64,000 nucleotides of DNA from Salvator merianae. Lineage: Eukaryota > Chordata > Lepidosauria > Squamata > Teiidae. Below are positions 42,985 through 54,057 of this stretch, in pieces. Each line of letters opens with the position of its first letter. Within the stretch, counting starts at the first letter, position 1. Below the pieces are notes generated by a model that saw nothing but the letters and a program-made list of their open reading frames with translations, made no database searches and was not told the origin of the DNA. The stretch covers positions 11,812,056 through 11,876,055 of the forward strand of contig QVOM02000126.1 of NCBI GenBank assembly GCA_003586115.2. Reading direction: 5' to 3'. Both the position numbers and the translations under genes were made by a program.

Positions 42985-43337
42985 TAGGAATGTGCAAACT
43001 TGGATTCTCATTCAAAAATTCATTTGAAATTTCACATTCGCAAACTTTTGTGTCGAAATGAAAATGCCTTTTATTGCATTTGCAGTTTTTGATCGAAACG
43101 GAACAGCCTCTTCTTTTTGCAAAAAAGGAAATGTTCATCAATTTTCACATTTTTGTTGCGTTTAAACCATGAAAATGGCATTTTCAAGGGCATTTTTAAT
43201 GGGAAAAACATTCCGAAAACAGAGAAAATGAATGCGAAAAATGCATTTTCTGACACTGTAATTTGCTGACGAAATGAAAATACAGATTTTTGTTTGACAG
43301 TGAATCAAAAATGATTTTTTTTCCGTCCACATCCCAA
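42985..43337. mobile_element. TAG-hAT element, copy d
   Basis: It starts TAGGAATGTGCAAACTTGG and ends CGTCCACATCCCAA. Flanks CCAGGGAG and CCAGAGAT match at 6 of 8. The inside has repeated GAAAATG/CATTTTC words like copy a. Confidence 0.8.
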
Positions 43338-43924
43338 CCAGAGATCTCTGCTGCTGAATATCTTGCTGAATATCCAAATGAAGACATCACTAAAGCCACC
43401 TCCAGATATCACTTATTAATTCCATAATTTATCAAATTACCAATATAAAGGATATCCAGAATTATCACTCATTGTCTAGACATTAGATTGATCTGCATTT
43501 TAGCATTTGTTGCAGCAGTGAAGTGACGTTACAGCTGCGAGATTTTCTTTCCATGTGACCTAACCCTCCTGTCATGATCAATAATATCACATGAAATATT
43601 TCCTGATAGCAGCAGCTCTTGCTGAACTCTCACTGTATTTCTCACACACTAATCCAGACAGAGCTGCAGTTACAGAATAACATGATATTGCTCTAGGATA
43701 GTTAAAGATAAAGCAGGTCCATTCACCGGGACTGTATTGGAAGCACTGTGATCATGTCTGGCAAATCATGTAAAATTATGAAATAATTACGGGGTTTTGA
43801 CTCTGTCTGGATGCAGCCTAATTCATGAGACAGTTGTGGGTGAGCAGGCCTATATGGTATGTGTTGCAGAGGCATGAGAGAAAAAATATGTGTTCTGATT
43901 CACAAAAAATGTTCACCTGATTAC
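43338..43924. other. Interval without recognised elements
   Basis: AT-rich and non-coding. CTGTCTGGATGCAGCC near 43803 may be part of the unclassified repeat mentioned for 41721-42984. Confidence 0.4.
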
Positions 43925-44330
43925 AGACCTGTTTGCACTTTAGTGCTAGTGAGTGTGGAGACACTCACTAGCACAGTGCATCCACATTTTGTGGAGGCCA
44001 TAGTGGTCAGGAGTGTCTGCAGATGCTCCTGATCACTATTAGCTGCGGACAACAAAACTGCTGTCCACAGCTGAACTGGGAGCAGCTGGACTGCTCCTGG
44101 TAAGCAACGTTTGTTTTTACTTCTGGGTGTGAATGCTACACTGCATCCCCAGTTGCCATGTCAGCGGCTGGACATTTCTGTGGCCGCTGTCATGGTGGGT
44201 AGCCAGGCATATGCACTGTGCATGCTGGAAACACGTTTCTGGGTTGTTCCAGCCTTCGCAGTGCAGATGGCCACTGCAGTGTGGGGACTGTTCCACCTTA
44301 GAATGGGATAATGCCCCGTATGTCCCCACT
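43925..44330 (-). mobile_element. HPM group A element
   Basis: It starts AGACCTGTTTGCACTTTAG. A perfect stem-loop at 43943-43974 (GTGCTAGTGAGTGT / ACACTCACTAGCAC, loop GGAG) is followed by AGTGGTCAGGAG/CTCCTGATCACT. The body includes GGGAGCAGCTGGACTGCTCC. The far end has the CCACCTTAGAATGGGATAAT half-stem but decays before the terminus. Confidence 0.72.
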
Positions 44331-44763
44331 TGCAACTGTGAAGGGTGAAGAACTACAGTAGAGATGAAGAAACTTCCTGATATATTGGGGGAAAAAATGG
44401 CAGCATCCACATGGGTGGAATGTTAATCTCCTTAAAAGTTCAGGGGGTATGATGTCCAAATTCACTAGCTCTCCATCCGCTCCTGAGCCTCCACAGCCAA
44501 CCTCAGCAGCAGCTTCCAAGTAAACCCTCAGAAACTGGTCGTGGAGGATGAGACTTTCCCTTCTTCCTGTGTGGATGCATGGCGGGAAAGCAGAGACTTA
44601 CCTGCTGCCATTTTAGTGCTGGTTGGTCCTCAATCAGACTGGAAACATGGCTGGAGGTCAGCCATTTTTGGTCCCTTGAAGGACCAACCAGTGCAGAAGA
44701 TGATTCCCATTATGGCTGTGTTCGGAACCCACACAGGGGCAAACAGAGTTTGGATGTTGCACT
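44331..44763. other. Interval without recognised elements
   Basis: No family is recognised between the decayed group A end and the PAL-hAT at 44764. Confidence 0.4.
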
Positions 44764-44969
44764 CAGCAGTGGCCCGTTGCTTTAAGGGCAGGTGTTCGGA
44801 AACTGCAGGAAGGGGGCAATAGTTGTTCATGGGGCCTCCGGGCTTCCGTACTGTCACAGCAGGTCGGTGGCCTGCTGCGACAGTATGGAAGCCCAGAGGC
44901 CCTGCAAACAGCGATCACCCCTCTCCTGCAGGTTCCAAACGCCACCCTTAAAGCGACAGGCCGCTGCTG
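44764..44969. mobile_element. PAL-hAT palindromic element
   Basis: It starts CAGCAGTGGCCCGTTGC and ends CAGGCCGCTGCTG. Exact 8-bp repeats GTTGCACT lie at 44756-44763 and 44970-44977. The arms (GGGCCTCCGGGCTTCCGTAC / GTATGGAAGCCCAGAGGCCC) pair around GGTCGGTGGCC near 44866. Confidence 0.92.
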
Positions 44970-45159
44970 GTTGCACTGCCCTGTCCTCGTGACAGGATCA
45001 GTGCCTCTCACCTCACCTCAGCTCCTGTCCCTTTTGAGGGATGTGTGGATGAAGCCTTTTTCTAGCCCTGAGCTGAAGTATTTCCTGACTGCTTGGACAC
45101 CTCTATGCCATTTTCCTAGCAGGGATACAGGTGTGGTTTGTCTAAACTTCCTTCCAAGG

Positions 45160-45232
45160 AAATGCTGAGCAGGGACTGAACCTTTGACCCTGTTCTTTCC
45201 AGACGGTTGCTCTACTGCTGAGCTATGGTCAC
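45160..45232 (-). repeat. tRNA-like SINE head fragment
   Basis: The complement reads ATAGCTCAGCAGTAGAGCAA (A box) and GGTTCAGTCCC (B box). There is no complete cloverleaf and no SINE body, so it is a relic rather than a tRNA gene. Confidence 0.6.
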
Positions 45233-45417
45233 CTTCTTGATATTTTAACCTCTCCCTTTATTAACCTGGTGCCCTTTCGGTAACTTGAGCTACCATGTGT
45301 GTGTTATTTGGGAGTTGTAGTCCTAAGCATCTGGGATTCACTAGGCCGGTAACAGCTGCGTTAATCCAACATGCATCCCTCTAGTTCTGTCTTATTCCCA
45401 GAGTGCTGAGAAGCAAA

Positions 45418-45786
45418 GGGCCTTTTTGCACTTTTCACCTTAGAACAGGAGAATTATCCCGTTCTAAGGTGCAACAGACCTTGCAGTGGGAAAGCCAGAG
45501 CGAATGCTGGTGGCCTATGCCATGACAGCAGCTGGGAACACTTCCAGCCTCTGCCATGATGACTGGGAACGTTGCACAACTGTGCAGCCACAGCTGCCGC
45601 CACCCATGCCACCCTGTGTTTGCACCCAGAAGCGGGTACAAATGCAGTGCACCAGTGTACACTTTTGTGTTCCACAGCAGGTAGTGATCGGGAGCAGCTG
45701 GAGTCTGCTCCTGATCGCCGGGACCTCCACATGGTGAGGATGCACTTCACTAGTGAGCTCACTCGTGTAAAGTGCGAACGGGTCCC
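45418..45786 (+). mobile_element. HPM group A element
   Basis: It starts GGGCCTTTTTGCACTTTTC and ends AAGTGCGAACGGGTCCC. The flanks are AAA and AAG. The left stem at 45436-45471 pairs CACCTTAGAAC with GTTCTAAGGTG. A right inner stem pairs GATCGGGAGCAG with CTGCTCCTGATC. No coding. Confidence 0.75.
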
Positions 45787-46171
45787 AAGTGAAGTGCAGA
45801 GGCAACAGACTCACACCTAAAACTTATCTTTCTGTCGCTTTATCATGTAACCTGACCTGAGACTCCTGGGAAAAGGACAGGAGAGAAACCTCAGTGATAA
45901 ACAATGAAAAAGCAGGTTTTGTTCCTTCGGGATTAGCATTTAAAGATTTTAAAAAAGGGGAGGAAAGTGAAGGACATCTCTCTTGTGCCCTTTCAAGAGA
46001 GTCTGGCTTTCTAGATTGTACGATGAGAAAACAAATACAGATTATTTGGCTAATTAATTACATTTATATCCCACCTTAGGCTGTTTCTGTGCTAGAAGGG
46101 GAATAAGAGGCTTGGCTTCTACTCATTATCACAGGATAGCACAGGCCTCCATTTGCACAAGATGGAGCATA

Positions 46172-46572
46172 GGGCCTGTTCGCACTTCACACTATTGAGT
46201 GTTGGGATGCTCACTAGTGAAGTGCATCCGTACCATACAGAGGTCCTAGCAATTGGGAGCAGACTGCAGCTGTTTCCAATCGCTACTTGCTATCGAGCAC
46301 TAAATTGCGTTCTGCAGCTGTACCGGCAGCAGCTGGACTATTTCTGGTACCCTGCGTTCGCGGAGTGGTGAGGCTGCAGCTGTGGCTGCACAGTCGCACC
46401 GCTTTCTCAGTCACCATGGCAGCGGCCGGAAGTTTCCCCAGCCACTGTCATGCCCCAGGCTGCCAGTGTTTGTACTGCATTTGCACTGTGCTCCACGGCT
46501 TCCGCACTGCAAGGTCTGTTCCAGCTTAGAACAGGATAATTCTGTTCTGAAGCGGAAAGTGTGAAAGGACAC
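46172..46572 (-). mobile_element. HPM group A element
   Basis: It starts GGGCCTGTTCGCACTTCAC and ends AAAGTGTGAAAGGACAC, flanked by ATA at 46169-46171 and 46573-46575. The left stem is CACTATTGAGTG..GCTCACTAGTG. The inner stem is AGCAATTGGGAGCAG with its partner GCTGTTTCCAATCGCT. The right stem is TTAGAACAG/CTGTTCTGAA. Confidence 0.75.
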
Positions 46573-46574
46573 AT

Positions 46575-47110
46575 AGAGCAGGATAGGTTGTTGAATGGCG
46601 CACCTTTCTGTGTACATATCATACCTGTGCTTAAGTACCTGCATTGGTCGACAGTTAGGGACCGGGCCAGATTCAAGGTTTTATCTTTGGCATACAAGGC
46701 GCTCAACAACTTGGGGCGAGCTTACTTTTCAGACAGCCTCTCTCAATATGGACTTGCGAGATCATTAAGATCTAGAGGGGATTCTGCTGCAGAGATGAAT
46801 CACTGATGTCATCTAATGACTATCCGTAGTTGGGCCTTCTCTGTGGTGGCACCCACACCTTGGAATAAATTTTCTTCTAACATCCATATGGTGCCTGCTC
46901 TTCTGGTTTTTAGGCACCAGTTGAAGATCGATCTTTTCACCCACGCCTTTCCAGAGTAAACGTTTGTGTGTTTCCCCCATCCTTGATTTTTATTATGTTT
47001 TTATATAACTATTAGGATTTTAGCTGTATTTAGTCTTTGTACATTGCTTCAAGATTATATTTTAATGGGAAGTGGTACATAAATATTTCAGATAAAATAA
47101 GTACATTCTT
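46575..47110 (+). mobile_element. L2 LINE ORF2 C-terminus and 3' end
   Basis: The frame from 46561 reads VLKYLHWSTVRDRARFKVLS then LAYKALNNLG, the L2 C-terminal block. After a frameshift it gives WAFSVVAPTPWNKF and FRHQLKIDLFTHAFPE. The 3' end contains TTTTATATAACTATTAGG and AAGTGGTACATAAATATTTC. Confidence 0.82.
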
Positions 47111-47185
47111 ATATGGCTAGGGGCTGTTTACATCAAGGTCATTTTTTCCCTCACCTAGTGGGACCAAAGATGGTCAGGACTTCTG

Positions 47186-47475
47186 CATCACGGTGGCGCA
47201 GAAGGCTAAGGCACTGATCTTTCAATAGGAGGATCGGAGTTCAAGGCCCCTGTCTGCCGTGTAGAGGGGATGAGCGCCCTCTACTGGCCTCTAGCTCCAG
47301 CCAACCTAGCTGTTCGAAAGCAAGTAATTGCAAGTAGATAAATAGGGAGCATCACATTGTGTGATGCGGAAGATAGACAGATGTAAGCCTTCGGGCGAAA
47401 AATAACCTTGTAAGCCGCTTTGAGTCAGCTTCGGCCGAGAAAAGCGGGGTATAAAAACCAAGTTCAAAAAAAAAA
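47186..47475 (+). mobile_element. tRNA-derived SINE, copy S3
   Basis: It starts GCATCACGGTGGCGCAGAAGG and ends GCGGGGTATAAAAACCAAG with an A-rich tail. It is full length and nearly identical to the copies at 7541 and 58261. It abuts a BovB fragment. Confidence 0.88.
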
Positions 47476-47795
47476 GTTCAACATCCAGTTTATGTTGGTC
47501 CATAGATCTTACATTCCGGGTTCCTATGCAATACTGTTGTTTATAATATCAGACTTACCTTTTACCACCAGGCACATCCACAGTTGAGCATCTTTTTGGC
47601 TTTGGCCCAGCTGCTTTACTTTTTCTGGAGCTACTAGTAGTTGCCCTCCACTCTCCCTATATTGGACAACTTCTAACCTGAGGAGCTCATCTTCCAGTGT
47701 CATAAGTTTTAGCCTTTTGATACTATCCATAGGGTTTTCTTGGAAAGATACTAGAGTGATTTGCCATTTTCTTCTCCAGTGGATCAGCTTTTGTC
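47476..47795 (-). mobile_element. BovB/RTE LINE 5' region fragment
   Basis: On the minus strand it reads the segment known from squamate BovB just upstream of and into the endonuclease start: GGAGAAGAAAATGGCAAATC, CCCTATGGATAGTATC, CAGCTGTGGATGTGCCTG-type wording (CAACTGTGGATGTGCCTGG), then GCATAGGAACCCGGAATGTA. A 68-codon minus-strand frame (47524-47730) is part of this repeat, not a host exon. Confidence 0.8.
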
Positions 47796-47847
47796 AGAAT
47801 TCTGCATTATTACCTGTCCATCTTGAATGGCCCTGCACAGCATAGCT

Positions 47848-48067
47848 CATCAATGGCTACTAGAATGGATATCTTGGTTCTGTCCCTGGGTTGGAAAGAG
47901 AAGCAGGATGCCACTAAAGACCATCTGAAGGGAGTTGAGAGCAGGTGAAATCTGCCTTTGTCTTCTGCTTGAGATGCCTAGAAGCAATTGGTGCATCACT
48001 GTGTGAGACAGGGTGCTGGACTAGATGGGCCGTGGCCTGATACAGCAGGGCTCCTCTTGGGTTCTTA
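47848..48067 (+). mobile_element. CR1-b 3' tail, first of three
   Basis: It starts CATCAATGGCTACTAGAATGG, continues GGGAGTTGAGAGCAGGTG and GATGGGCCGTGGCCTGATAC, and ends CTCCTCTTGGGTTCTTAT. Confidence 0.88.
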
Positions 48068-48274
48068 TCTAGAATTGATGCCTAAATACCACCTCCAGGC
48101 TGGAGAGACAGGCAGGATGCCTCCAAAGGCCATTTGCAGGGAGTTGAGAGCATGTGAATGTTTTGCTCTCATCTTCTGCTTTGAGAATGCCCAGAAGCAA
48201 CTGGTGGGCCACTCTGTGAGATGGGATGTTGGATTAGATGTGTTGTGGCCTGATCCAGCAGGGCTTGTCTTAAT
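48068..48274 (+). mobile_element. CR1-b 3' tail, second of three
   Basis: It starts TCTAGAATTGATGCCTAAA, directly after the first tail, and ends CAGCAGGGCTTGTCTTA. It covers the same UTR block and differs from its neighbours by many substitutions. Confidence 0.88.
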
Positions 48275-48512
48275 TCATGGAGGACAGGTGTGTCAATGGC
48301 TACTAGAATGGATATCTAGGTACTGACTCTAGGTTGGAGAGACAGGCAGGATGTCTGTAAAACCATTTGCAGGGAGTCAAGAGCAGGTGAAGGTTTTGCC
48401 TTTGTCTTCTGCTTGAGATGCCCAGAAGTAATTGGTGGGTCATTGTGTGAGACAGGATGTTGGACTAGATGGGCTGCGGCCGGATCCAGCAGGATTCCCC
48501 TTATGTGCTTAT
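48275..48512 (+). mobile_element. CR1-b 3' tail, third of three
   Basis: It starts ATTCATGGAGGACAGGTGTG, continues GGCTACTAGAATGGATATC, and ends ATTCCCCTTATGTGCTTATC. All three copies are head to tail in the same orientation. Confidence 0.88.
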
Positions 48513-49527
48513 CTGCTCCGTGTGCAACTGCCGAAAAACAATGAATGTTGCTGTTGTTGCAAGTGTGGAGCCACAGGCACATTCCAAAGGACCGAGATTT
48601 CCTGTTTGTGGGGTGACCTCAAGGAACTCTTTTGGATCACATGGTGCAACAGAGTTTTGCTCGTGTGCCATTGCTAGGAGGCAACCTTCCCTTTTATAAC
48701 ATGGATTTCGAGCTTTGCAAATTGTGCTGTAGGGGACCTTTGCAAGCTTGCAGCTAGGGGAAACAACCTTATATGTGGCCCTAAGGTTAAAACTTACAAA
48801 CTGAGCAGCTCAACTCCTGAACTGAAACTCCAAGAGAATTTAAAGGGCAGTAAAAAAAATGAAAAAAAAAGTAGAAAGCAAATGTTTTGCAGGCTGTTTG
48901 ATTTTTTTTGGTGGGGGGGGGATTATTATTATTCCAGCATCTTTTCAATACTGGCAAGTTCTGATGTCATACATTTATGATTTATAGTGTACATAACATC
49001 TGCAGTTTTGACAGAATAAAATAAAATCCCTGCTTTGGACTTGCTGCCAATATGGAGGGGAAATCTTGGAATTTAGGACAAATGTTGTCATTTTATTACC
49101 TCTGAATCCTTACTCCACAATTTTGGTAGCCAAAATCTGCAGAGCTGTAGATGAGTCATGCTTATGCAATGAGAATTTAATATAATCGTAATATGTGAAT
49201 ATTTACATTACAATGTCTGCATGTTTACTCTGTTTCATACCAAACTATTGGCGCCTGTTATATTATTTCTATCTCTGGTGCATCAAACTATCTGTATTCC
49301 TATGATGTTTTCAGGCTGGGCATTGAGCTGACCCATCCTTCACAGCAAAGATGTCCGTGCAATAGCCAAAATTATCTATCTGACGGTATAACCTCACCAC
49401 TCAGTTTTCCTTTTTGAAAATGCACAGCAGAAGAGAGTCTAAGCATATACGTAGTTTGAAGAATAAAGGCATAGCACAAATGCAACAAAAACCACACTGT
49501 GCCACGGAGTTCACATAGGTATTCTTC
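48513..49527. other. Interval without recognised elements
   Basis: A-rich and G-rich runs occur at 48853-48875 and 48901-48920. No family or exon is recognised. Confidence 0.4.
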
Positions 49528-49710
49528 TCCAGATGTCCCTGAGCTACAACTGCTTTTAGCTTCAGCCATGGTGGACAAAAGCAGGGAATTATGGGAGCTG
49601 TCATTCTTTAACATTTCGAAGACCATGCCTGGATCTGCTTTTGGCCAAATGGAAGTCCTCCAGATGTTGTTGGACTACAACTCCCATCACCACTTGCCTA
49701 TAGTGTGACT
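49528..49710. mobile_element. Decayed DNA-element-like repeat
   Basis: TCCTCCAGATGTTGTTGGAC followed by TACAACTCCCATCA at the right, and TCTCCAGATGTCCCTGAGC at the left, are words common in reptile interspersed repeats with inverted ends. The arms are partly complementary. The family is not certain. Confidence 0.45.
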
Positions 49711-50130
49711 GACTAGGGTTCATGGGATCTGTAGTTCAGGAAGATATGGAGGGACAGACTTTGACTAATCCTATTTTATGACATCTCATGATGGTGGCAG
49801 TTGCCTGGACAAAGCCAAAGAAGAAAAATCAATTTCCTCTGTAAATTATTTCTAAATTCTTTCTGGTCTTTCCCCCCAACTACAAACTTTTAGTAAGAGA
49901 TGTGCATGAACCCAAAAATGGTGGGCTGTTCAGTTGATTGGCTCTCACCCCTCCAGTTCAGTTTGAATTTGAATTGGCTCAAATCAGGTTGAACAGATAT
50001 AATTCAAGCCTCAAACCTGTTTGAGCGGGGTCTATACATCCAAATACATACAAAAAACAAAATGCAAAAAGAGCAAAATGCAAAATCAAACCAATTCAAA
50101 TAGAACTGGATGGCTTGACCTATTGTAGCC

Positions 50131-50582
50131 TCATAGAATCATAGAATTGAAAGGGACCTCCAGGATCATCGAGTCCAACCCCCTGCTCAGTGCAGCATTC
50201 GCTAAACCATCCCAGACAGATGTCTGTCCAGCCTCTCCTTGAAGACCTCCAGCGAAGGACAGCCCACCACCTCCTGTGGTAACCTGTTCCAATGACTGAT
50301 TGCCCTTACGGTCAGAAAGTTTTTTCTAATATCCAGCCTATATCTACTCCCTTGAAGTTTCATCCCATTATTTCTAGTCCTTCCTTCTTGTGCAAGTGAG
50401 AATAGGGAGAATCCCTCTGCACTGTGACAGCCCTTCAGATACTTGAAAACAGTGATGATGTCTCCTCTCAATCTTCTCTTCTGCAGGTTAAACATTCCTA
50501 GATCCTTTAACCATTCCTTATAAGACATGGTTTGCAGACCACTCACCATTTTGGTAGCACCCCTCTGAACTTGCTCCAGTTT
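50131..50582 (-). mobile_element. CR1-a LINE 3' end
   Basis: The antisense tail TCATAGAATCATAGAATTG is followed by the UTR and the C-terminal frame 50202-50549 (LQKRRLRGDIITVFKYLKG). 5' truncated at CTTGCTCCAGTTTGA. Confidence 0.93.
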
Positions 50583-50647
50583 GAATCATCCAGTCTAATC
50601 ATCTCTTACCCACCGCTCCTTATCTCCATATCCTATGAGAACTCAGC

Positions 50648-51260
50648 GAATCATAGAATTGGAAGGGACCTCCGGGGTCATCGAGTCCAACCCTCTGCTC
50701 AATGCAGGATTCACTAAACCATCCCAGACAGACGTCTGCCCAGCCTCTCCTTGAAGACCTTCAGCAAAGGAGAGCTCACCAATTCCTGTGGCAACCTGTT
50801 CCAATGACTGATGGCCCTTATGGTCAGAAAGGTTTTTCTAATATCTAACCTGTATCTACTCCCTTGAAGTTTCATCCCGTTGCTTTTAGTCTTTCCTTCC
50901 TGTGTAAGTGAGAATAGGGCCAATCCTTCTGCACTGTGACAGCCCTTCAGATACCTGAAAACAGCTATCATGTCTCCTCTCAGTCTTCTCTTCTGCAGGC
51001 TAAACATTCCTAGGTTCCTTAACCGTTCCTCGTAGGACATGGTTGGCGGACCACTCGCCATTTTGGTCGCCCTTCTCTGAACTTGCTCCAGTTTGTCATT
51101 GTCTTTTTTTAATTGGGGTGCCCAGAACTGGACACAGTACTCCAGATGAGGTCTGACCAAGGTAGAGCAAAGAGGGATAATTACTTCTTGTGATCTATGC
51201 TGCCCTTGATACGTCCGAGGATGGTGTTTGCCTTTTTTGCAGCTGTGTCACACTGTTGAC
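50648..51260 (-). mobile_element. CR1-a LINE 3' end, longer copy
   Basis: The antisense frame 50714-51160 is open for 148 codons and begins MVRPHLEYCVQFWAPQLKK, the C-terminal part of CR1 reverse transcriptase, followed by KLEQVQRRATKM. This is the longest intact LINE coding tract in the window. It is 5' truncated near CACACTGTTGAC. Confidence 0.94.
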
Positions 51261-51782
51261 AATTGGTTTGGTTTGACTTCAGACTAACTCCCTGAACCTG
51301 AGGGTTGTTCAGTTCAAATTCAAAATGATCAAACCACTCAGTTTGATTCAAACAGGTTCAAGCTTGGACTGGTTCGGTGCAACTCTACTTTTACTCCTAG
51401 CGAAGTATGCAAACATCTAAACCTCTCATGCTCACAGCTTGTAGACCAAACTCCTGGCACAAATCAGAGTCTAGGCTGCCAGGCCCTAGGTCTCAACTGG
51501 AGTGGATTGGAAGTGCAGCCATCCAGGTCAGGGCAACTTTGGGGACACCAAGCCTGAGGTCAATGCTGGGCCGGGCACAACAATTGTGGAGGACAAGGTT
51601 CCAAAGGGAGGGCATCATAGGGTCTGGTAGAAGCAGATTGGCTGTTGGGGATCAGCTGGCAGGATGCTGAGACAGGCTGGCACTGAGTCCTGGGGGGTGC
51701 CCTTGAAACACAGAGTTCACCTGGGCTACCTCAACTCAGGTGCCTGAGCCAGAAGCCCAGTTCAAATATCCTTCTCTGCTCT

Positions 51783-52357
51783 ATAAGAACATAACAAGAA
51801 GAGACCTGCTGGATCAGGCCACAGCCCTTCTAGCCCAGCATCCTGTCTCATACAGTGGCCCAGCAACTGCTTCTGGGCATTCTCAAACAGAAGATGAAGG
51901 CAAAACCTTCACCTGCTCTTGACTCCCTGCAAATGGCCTTTAGAGACATCCTGCCTGTCTCTAACCTGGAGGCCGTATCTAGGCATCAATCATCATCAGT
52001 CATCAATCCACCCTCTAAATTGAATGCTATATGTAAGATCATCCTCCATTCCTCATCATCCATTTTAGTAGCCATTGACAGGCCTGACCTCCATGAATTT
52101 GCCTAAGCCTTTCTTAAAGCTATCCAGGCTGATTGCTGTCACCATCTCTTTTGGCAGTAAATTCCATAGACTGGTGGCCCTCTGGTCCTAATTCTCCTGT
52201 CCATCAGCTTCATAGAGTGCCCTCTAGTCCTAGTGTTATGCAACAGAGAAAAGAATTTTTCTCTATCCACCTTTTCCACACCATGGTGGATTTTATACAC
52301 TTCAATCAGGCCCTCCCTCAAATGCCCACCTGAAGAGGCTGAAGAGGTCCAGACATT
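51783..52357 (-). mobile_element. CR1-b LINE 3' end with ORF2 C-terminus
   Basis: It starts ATAAGAACATAACAAGAAGAG, reads GGCCTTTAGAGACATCCTGCC, contains an extra stretch near 51985-52055 (CATCAATCATCATCAGTC), then the coding part (ACTTCAATCAGGCCCTCCC, GAGGCTGAAGAGG). Confidence 0.88.
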
Positions 52358-53176
52358 ACATCCTGATCTTGGACGGGACCTGCACTATAGCATCATGAGG
52401 TGCAGGTGAACAATTTACCCGCAGCATGCAAAGTGACTTCTAAATAAAAGTCTTCTCCCAGCACCTTTCCAACATATGTTCCAGTTCTTAGACTTCATAA
52501 AGACCAGTCATTGAAAAAAACAAATGCTTCCCTTGGTTTATTTACAGAAAGCAATGGGTGGACAGATATCTAGCCAATGTTTGGCCACCAGCACCTGGAC
52601 TGGCATGAGCCAGCCAATACTAAAAGCTTGCCAGGAAACAACCTTCAATTATTCATCCACTGTTTTGGAAGAAATGGATCTCTGCAAACAGTCTAAATAA
52701 ACAGAATGGCTTTGAACTGCTGATCGGGATTCATTAGCTTTGTTCGCCCCCCAATCCTTTTCTCTTGCCGGGTTTTTGTTTCGTCTGACACAATCATTTG
52801 TTTTTGGTGATAGATTGGATTAAATTAATTGAGGCTTAGAACAATATACATTTCCTCTCACAGCTACTTTCAAGGCCAATACGATCTTATCCGTCTCATT
52901 AGGCTGACAGCTTTTCCTTCTGTGACATTAGTTTTGCTGCAGAGTATATATCCACTTTCTAAAGGGAAAAAAGAATCCGTCTGAAAATCCTTTCACAGTA
53001 ATTTATATTAATTCATTTTTTCAGATAATGCCCCCTGTTTCACTCCTCTACATCCTTTTAACTGGTAGAAAGTCATGGGAGTGTCTAGCGCTTGGAAATT
53101 ATTCAGAGATCTCCAACATGTTTGAACTTTTGGAGACAGAAACAGGCTGGCCACAGAAATTGCTGAGGCAATTAAC
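52358..53176. other. Low-repeat interval
   Basis: AT-rich single-copy-looking sequence with no recognised family and no exon-like frame. Confidence 0.4.
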
Positions 53177-53379
53177 CAGCAGCGGCCCCTGGCTTTAATC
53201 CCAGGTGTTCGCGTCCTGCGCAAAGTATGCTATGGCTGTTTGCGGGACCTCCGGGCCTCCGTACTGCCGCAGACGGCAACCTGCTGCGGCAGTATGGAGG
53301 CCCGGAGACCCCACAAACAGCCATGGTGTGCTTTGCGCGGGGCGTGAACACCCAGGCTTAAAACCAGCGGCCACCGCTG
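53177..53379. mobile_element. PAL-hAT palindromic element
   Basis: It starts CAGCAGCGGCCCCTGGC and ends GCGGCCACCGCTG. Exact 8-bp repeats CAATTAAC lie at 53169-53176 and 53380-53387. Pairing arms include CCTCCGTACTGCCGCAG against CTGCGGCAGTATGGAGG. Confidence 0.93.
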
Positions 53380-53387
53380 CAATTAAC

Positions 53388-54057
53388 ATAGCCGTAGGAA
53401 AAGCTGAAAAACAACAACAACCCAGATGTATCTGATGTTGGGCAGATTTTCTACAGTTTTTGGCAACCCTGCCACAGAAAGACCTCAGAAAGGCATGGTC
53501 CACAATAGAGCCGTCTGCGTGACAGCCCTGATCCGGACCAACCCACACACCAACTCCGAAGCTCGCGTGAGTCCAAGGGCTAGGAATGAAGGTTCCTAAC
53601 CTTGAACCCACAGTGGCACTCATTGTGGCAGCCTGCCACACGTTCTGGGCAAGGCCCACTGGTCTGCTGATAGACCTGTTTAAACAGGTCTACCAGTAAT
53701 CCTATATCGGGGCTTCCCTGACCGGGATCACGCTCCATCCTTTGAGGAAGGAATGTGCTAGCAGGCATCGGGGCCTCTCTGATCTGCAGAAGGGGCCTGT
53801 GTGTGACTTTTGTCCCAGGGGGAAAAATTCTACAAGACTCCTGTAATGCATGATACACCACTTTGGAAGCATACACACATGCAGTGGCAGACAACCCGAA
53901 AGAGGCCCCAAGGGCATGGTGGCCAAATGGCCACAGCATCCACACTGTAGGGTACTCTGACAAGGGTGCTGGAAGAGCTTCAATGCTCTTCCCACCAAGC
54001 AGGATAAAGAACTCTGAGCATGCCCACAGCCCACAGTACTCAGACACTCTTGCTGCT
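53388..54057. other. Interval without recognised elements
   Basis: Minus-strand frames of 110-168 codons (53580-54086) have no recognisable domain. Their long open length may reflect base composition. No gene is called. Confidence 0.35.

Larger units (their letters stand above)
49895..51387. mobile_element. TAG-hAT element, copy e, split by two CR1 copies
   Basis: It starts AAGAGATGTGCATGAACCC and ends CGGTGCAACTCTA. Flanks CTTTTAGT (49887-49894) and CTTTTACT (51388-51395) match at 7 of 8 although almost 1.5 kb apart. Family sequence (TTCAAATTCAAA, GGTTCAAGC) occupies 49895-50130, 50583-50647 and 51261-51387, and two antisense CR1-a copies fill the rest. Confidence 0.8.

Noticed and set aside
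45160..45232. Possible antisense tRNA gene
   Set aside because: Same reason: promoter boxes only, without a full cloverleaf.
47524..47730. 68-codon minus-strand frame that looks like a conserved exon
   Set aside because: The nucleotide sequence matches the 5' region of squamate BovB LINEs, so it is repeat-derived.
47848..48512. CRISPR-like array because of regularly repeated segments
   Set aside because: The repeats are 200-240 bp diverged CR1 3' ends without spacers, in a vertebrate genome.
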